Assembly: GCA_951799425.1 (NCBI GenBank)
Contig: OX637405.1
Span: 20,681,089 to 20,745,088, forward strand
DNA length: 64,000 bases
Direction of reading: 5' to 3'
Origin: Ilex aquifolium
Taxonomy: Eukaryota; Streptophyta; Magnoliopsida; Aquifoliales; Aquifoliaceae
Shown: in pieces, positions 59,608 to 64,000 of the stretch
Layout: every line of letters starts with the position of its first letter
Numbering within the stretch: the stretch's first letter is position 1
Translations under genes and position numbers: made by a program
The notes under the pieces: generated by a model
Told to the model about the DNA's origin: nothing
Seen by the model: only the letters and a program-made list of their open reading frames with translations
Database searches by the model: none

Positions 59608-60251
59608 CTAGTTATTGCCTGTGCCTGAAGGCACAGAATAATAAAAAATGATAAACAATAAACATATTTGTATTCATATCCAAAATCAAATCACAAACAT
59701 AGAGGAGAGATAAATGAATTTAAGCATCGGTTGTAGTGGGGGTGAGAGGTGATGGGAGGCAGTGGTGGTGGTAGGAGACGGTGATGGTTGTGATGGGTGG
59801 CAATGACCCCGGTGGCAGTGATGGTGGCGAGGGCGGCGACGATGATGGTGGTGGCCGTGGCGGCGGCGGCGGGGGGTGGTGGTGATGGTGATGGTGGCGG
59901 GGTGGTGGTGGTGGGGATGGTGGTGGTAGTGGCGACGGTGGTGGTGAGAGTGGCGGTGGTGATGGTGGTGGCGGCAACGGCGGCGGCGGTGGTGGTGGTA
60001 GAGATAGTGGTGAGGCGGTTTCAAACACTATTATTTTTTTAAAGTACTTATGAAAAATAATTTCTAGAAGTACTTTTAAAAAATTACTCAAAACACACCC
60101 TTAGGGGCCTATTTTTCCTATTAAATTTAGGGTATTAATATTAGCCGTTAGATTAATTTTAAAGTAAAATTAAGCAGTCTCAACCGCGAATAACAAAAGT
60201 TATTTTATTTATCTTTTGAAATTTGAATTGTAAGCTACTTTATTATATAGA
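59608..60251 (-). mobile_element. Helitron-like element, copy 2 (644 bp)
   Basis: In the same orientation as copy 1, only 4 bp away (TATA). The minus strand starts TCTATATAATAAAGTAGC and ends with a perfect hairpin CTGTGCC-TTCA-GGCACAG, then GCAATAACTAG and T. Ends and flanks of the body closely match copy 1. The GGT/GGC-rich centre (about 59760-60010) is longer and differs in order. Confidence 0.72.
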
Positions 60252-60552
60252 TATTAGGAGATCTAAGTGATTAAGTGATAAATTTCACGAAAATTGAGTG
60301 TAATTTATCCTAAATAAAATGAAGTTATTAATTATATATAATTAAAAGAAAACTAAAAGACAAGAAGGATTCGATTGACCCCCCAAAAAATTTGTCCCCA
60401 AAGAAAAAAAAAATGGATTATCAAAAGTTAAAATTTGCAATTAAAGCTTAAATATTAATGTTGTTATTACAACTTCAAAAGATTAACGTCATTAATTATT
60501 TTATTAGGGTTATTATAGTTAAATAAAAAAATTTCATTTATATTACATTTTA
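60252..60552. other. AT-rich spacer
   Basis: Low-complexity AT-rich DNA with A-runs. Nothing recognised. Confidence 0.5.
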
Positions 60553-61101
60553 GGGTTAGTTGCATTGATGTCTCTAAAATATGAGATTTGTCTCATTTTA
60601 GTCTCAAATATTTCAATTGCATTATTTTAGTCCCTGAAATATTGAATATATTTATATGTGGTGTCTTAAACAGACAATGTTTAGATTGTTAACGATTTTT
60701 TATTATAAATTTTTCATGTAATACTTAAATATAGATAAAAACATAATTTAGATAACTCTTGACTTGATTTCTACCCAAATTTTAGTCAAAGAACTATTCA
60801 AATTACACCGTTTTGATTATAAACTATTCAAATTTTGGTCAAAAACTACCCATATTACACATTTTTGATTAATAGATATTCAAATTTTTTGTTAAGAGTT
60901 ATCTAAATTATTTTTTGTTCATATTAGATATCACTTGATATGTCTATGATAAAAAATCGTTAATAATTTAAATGTTATCTGTTTGAAAAGTCACATAAAA
61001 ATATATTTAATATTTTAACGATCAAAATAATACAATTAAAACATTAGAAACTAAAATAAAATAAACTCTATATTTTAAAGACGTCTAATGCAATTAACCT
61101 T
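60553..61101. repeat. Long foldback element (about 549 bp)
   Basis: The first ~165 bp (GGGTTAGTTGCATTGATGTC onward to AACGATTTTTTATTATA) and the reverse complement of the last ~165 bp (GAAGGTTAATTGCATTAGAC onward to AACGATTTTTTATCATA) align along their length. The inner part also folds (AGATAACTCTT / AAGAGTTATCT). The whole is an imperfect hairpin. No clear target duplication was found. Confidence 0.7.
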
Positions 61102-61120
61102 CTAAAGTGGTATAGATAAA

Positions 61121-61366
61121 CTAAAACTTCTTAAATCTTCCAGTAGTGCAATTCGTCCCAAGTTGAGTAAACTCCTCCGGGATCTTTTTCATCCTCCTCT
61201 GTACCTCTCTTTTGCCCCCAGCCCGGTAGGCTTCTACTCCTCTGTCCAATGCTAAACCCACTTTCTTCCATAGCCCCTCGTTAACAATCACGCACCTAAA
61301 ACCGACATGCCTCTCTACTCCATGTGAATGCGAGTTCAGGGAAGGCGCTTTTTTCCGAGAAGTCAA
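61121..61366 (-). CDS. Small divergent ORF of unknown nature
   Basis: 81 codons from ATG 61366, starting MTSRKKAPSLNSHSHGVERH, basic and rich in Lys/Arg (KKVGLALDRGVEAY, KREVQRRMKKIPEEF), with no membrane segment or known motif. It starts 30 bp from the COG2 start in the opposite direction, so it must overlap the COG2 promoter or 5' leader. Base composition is less AT-rich than the transposon sequence next to it. I do not recognise the protein. It may be a chance frame in the COG2 5' region. Confidence 0.3.
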   Translation of the reverse strand: MTSRKKAPSLNSHSHGVERHVGFRCVIVNEGLWKKVGLALDRGVEAYRAGGKREVQRRMKKIPEEFTQLGTNCTTGRFKKF

Positions 61367-61396
61367 AATCGTTGATCCAACGACACTAAGTACCTA

Positions 61397-61885
61397 ATGG
61401 CAGATCTACAATCTCCCCCATCACATCCACCTCCTCCGCCGCCACCAACGCCACCGCGCTCCACCACGGATCTCTTCGGTGACCCGATCGATTCCCATCC
61501 CTTATGGTTCAAGCAATCCTCATTCCTCGATCCAAACTTCGACTCCAACGCCTACATCTCCGACCTCCGAACGTTTGTCCCATTCGAAACCCTCCGATCC
61601 GAGCTCAATTCCCACCTTTCTTCCCTCAAGCACGAGTTAATCGAGCTCATCAATCGCGACTACGCCGACTTCGTCAATTTGAGCACCAAGCTCGTGGATG
61701 TCGATTCGGCCATTGTTCGGATGCGGGCCCCATTGAATGAGATCAGAGAAAAGATCTTGGTGTTCCGTGGGACTGTGGAGGGATCGTTAATGGCGTTGCA
61801 GAGTGGGTTGAAACAAAGGGCGGAGGCTTCGGCCGCGAGGGAGGTGTTGGAGCTTTTGCTCGATACCTTTCATGTTGTGTCAAAG
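61397..61885 (+). CDS. COG2: COG2, first exon
   Basis: Conserved oligomeric Golgi complex subunit 2. ATG 61397 opens a Pro-rich leader (SHPPPPPPPTPP), then the plant COG2 N-terminus: [66 protein letters not shown] and AAREVLELLLDTFHVVSK. The 163-codon exon ends in phase 0 at AAG followed by GTAAGAG, a consensus donor; reading on gives eight intron codons and a stop. COG2 belongs to lobe A of the COG tether, which captures retrograde vesicles at the Golgi. The N-terminal helices mediate subunit contacts. Later exons lie beyond the window. No defect is seen. Confidence 0.92.
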
Positions 61886-62200
61886 GTAAGAGTAGAGATT
61901 TTTCGGATTTGAAGTGTATCCTAGTTTTTTCTGAGAGGATTTTAACTGCATATAATGTTGGTATTTTGGGGTGATGATTTTGAGTTTGGTAATTGCAAAA
62001 GTGAGAAGAAGTTGAGATTTCTGATATTGGAGTGGCATTGGAGGAAATGGAAAACTTCTTCATAGATTTAGTCTATTTTACTCTCTGGCTGCTCAGAAAA
62101 TTTAGGAAAATAACACATATTTGAATTTTGGGAGCTTAGACATTTTACCCATTTTAAATGGAAACGGGGATAATCTACTTGGAGATTTACTATATGGCCG

Positions 62201-62389
62201 GGTACAATTCTTGAGGAAATGTAGGATGGTAGTTAATGTAACTTATATTTGTATTCACTTTCGGAAAAAAATTATTTGTATTCAATTTTTTCGTTTTTCA
62301 AAAAAGTACTATGAGCATGGTACAGTTGGATTGATACTACACCTTCAAGAATGTAGGATTGCAGTTTATGTAACTAATATTTGTATTCA
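62201..62389 (+). repeat. Local direct duplication in COG2 intron 1
   Basis: Two ~55-bp copies (62201-62257, 62336-62389) share AATGTAGGAT, GTAGTTAATGTAACTTATATT-like sequence and TTTGTATTCA, about 80% alike by eye. Confidence 0.65.
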
Positions 62390-63746
62390 AAATTTTCCTT
62401 TTTGATAAAAGAAATTGATTCTACACCTTCAAAATTTTACTTTGAAATTAACTTAGAATCCTCAGATTATGAAGAGAATACTAGTTAACATCCCTTGAAT
62501 ACCCAGAAGCTTCTAGCCCTTTTGCTTGGTGGGACGATGCAGGACCAGAAACCAAATTTCTATTTGGGATCTTTGAATTACCATAACTTGGAGCTAACAA
62601 ATGGGAATTTTCAATCAACTTAGTCGTACACAATTATGTATTGAAAGTATCTTGATCGACTGAATATTCTGTGTTTATTGTATACTTGGTCTTCTTTCTA
62701 TGCAAACAAAATGACACTTCATTTCTTAAAAGACACTTCATACCCTTTTGAAGGATATGAAATATTGCTTCATTTGGTTGCTGAGGATGTGTTGGCAAAG
62801 AGGAGTTGAAGTCTTGGCCCTACCACATTGTAGGAGGTGCAAATGAAGTAGAATTTTGGATCTTAAATTCTTCATTGTTTCAATGCAAACCTTGTTCTAG
62901 CTTTCTGAAAAGAAAAGAAAAAGCATAAATTCAGAATTACCATGTGTTTTACTTTGTTTTCTTTCCAATCAAATGGAGGGTTGCATCTAGGGATGAAGCG
63001 AGGATTGTTTTCTTAGAGGCCCAAATAGTGATGTAACTAGACATTTGTCTTCAATGGGGGGTCATTCACTAAGCAACAACTAATGTTAAATTTTTAGTTG
63101 AGTAAAATATATCAAAATCAATTTTTTTACATGATCCATCATAATATTATTTATTCTTAGTAAATAGAGAAATTTGATTCAAGCTTGCTGAGTGAATTAG
63201 TTTTAGAACACTTTTAGATTAATTCGTGAAACAATCAATAATTTAAGTCAATTTTATTGCATATCATTTGAGAACAACTAAAATTTATCATGTCTTTGCA
63301 AATTGCGAAAAACAACACAAAAGTAAACAAAGAGTGTGCAGGTCTTTCAAAAACATATTTTATACGGATTTGAACCCTTTGTATGTAGGTTCTGGTAAAT
63401 GATATTTTGTTCCCATAAACTATGACCTTGTTTTCACTCCATCCATGTAGGATTGATTTAGATATATTGCACCACTAATCGTTCAAATGTGTGATATTTT
63501 ATACAAATTTTTAAATTTAATTTCGCACAACTCGTTAAATTGAAAAAAAAAATTCCACAACAATATTCTAAATGGTTAGTATAACATGTTCAATCAATAA
63601 TTGACAGATACAAGAAAACCAAAATCATAATTTTTAAGAATATAAAGTATAATTTTAAAACTTGAGAGGGTCATATAAAAATAAAAAAACTTAAGTTAAG
63701 GAGGAGGCAAATATAATTTCAAGGGTGTAAACATGATTTTTGAAAC

Positions 63747-63769
63747 GGGGGGGGGGGGGGGGGGGGGGG
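63747..63769 (+). repeat. Poly-G run of 23
   Basis: An uninterrupted G23 homopolymer, with CGTGTGGACCCCTTGG after it. Its length in the assembly may not be exact. Confidence 0.8.
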
Positions 63770-64000
63770 CGTGTGGACCCCTTGGCCATAACATGGCTCT
63801 GGCCATGGTTGCATATTTTTTCTGATGTGTCTTTATGCATATTGTTTTCAAGGAAACAAGAATAAAATGAATGATAAAAGTTTGAAGAGTACATGAGAAA
63901 AAAGGGGGTCCTGTAGATAATACAAAATTGAAAATATAATCGAAAATAAGATTAAGAAGCTAAAAGCAAAAAATCAACAATGATCCTTAATCGAAAAGAG

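Larger units (their letters stand above)
61886..64000 (+). other. COG2 intron 1, partial
   Basis: More than 2.1 kb of non-coding, AT-rich sequence; the next COG2 exon is not recognisable before the window ends. It holds a local duplication (62201-62257 and 62336-62389) and a 23-base G run. No intact transposon was found inside. Confidence 0.65.

Noticed and set aside
59102..60091. Long frames rich in His/Pro/Ser or Ala/Val over the GGN repeats on both strands
   Set aside because: They are translations of trinucleotide repeats in Helitron-like elements; all frames are open at once and none has a domain.
63747..63769. Poly-G run as a functional element
   Set aside because: A single homopolymer in an intron whose exact length may be an assembly effect; no supporting context.

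Overview
This is nuclear DNA from a flowering plant, probably a eudicot. It is almost entirely repetitive. The evidence is Ty3/gypsy elements of Athila and chromovirus (Tekay/Del-like) type, primer sites matching plant initiator tRNA-Met, solo LTRs, a LINE relic, Helitron-like and foldback elements, and one host gene whose first exon reads as COG2. All calls come from reading the sequence; no database search was possible.

Layout. 1-5283: minus-strand chromovirus, 5' LTR plus decayed gag-protease-RT, running off the left edge and inserted in an Athila remnant (5284-7877, ending in an Athila LTR). 7878-9840: a patchwork of a chromovirus LTR tip, a minus-strand LINE reverse transcriptase piece and an inverted LTR. 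9841-21063: a 5'-truncated Athila element with pol, a long spacer and an env-position ORF that is split by a solo LTR of the same family, then the 3' LTR. 21064-47707: a tandem array of thirteen ~2.04-kb units. 47761-56063: a complete but dead chromovirus with two LTRs and a GATTT target duplication. 56064-61101: MITE, copia-type solo LTR, two head-to-tail Helitron-like elements and a 549-bp foldback element. 61397-64000: COG2 exon 1 and the start of its long first intron.

The most unusual object is the array. Each unit carries, on the minus strand, the promoter and first two exons of a U1 snRNP A (U1A) gene with its first RRM. On the plus strand it carries an acidic internal exon resembling UTP14 and a short terminal exon in a compatible splice phase. 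A 156-bp MITE with an 11-bp target duplication also lies in every unit, so it was inserted before amplification. Six units (4-9) keep an open U1A two-exon frame; others carry stops or frameshifts. Shared mutations between neighbours and a mosaic first unit point to unequal exchange and gene conversion.

The retroelement genes are all interrupted. Many interrupting stops are TAG where a conserved glutamine (CAG) is expected, as deamination of CHG-methylated cytosine would produce. The only likely functional gene is COG2, a subunit of the Golgi tethering complex.
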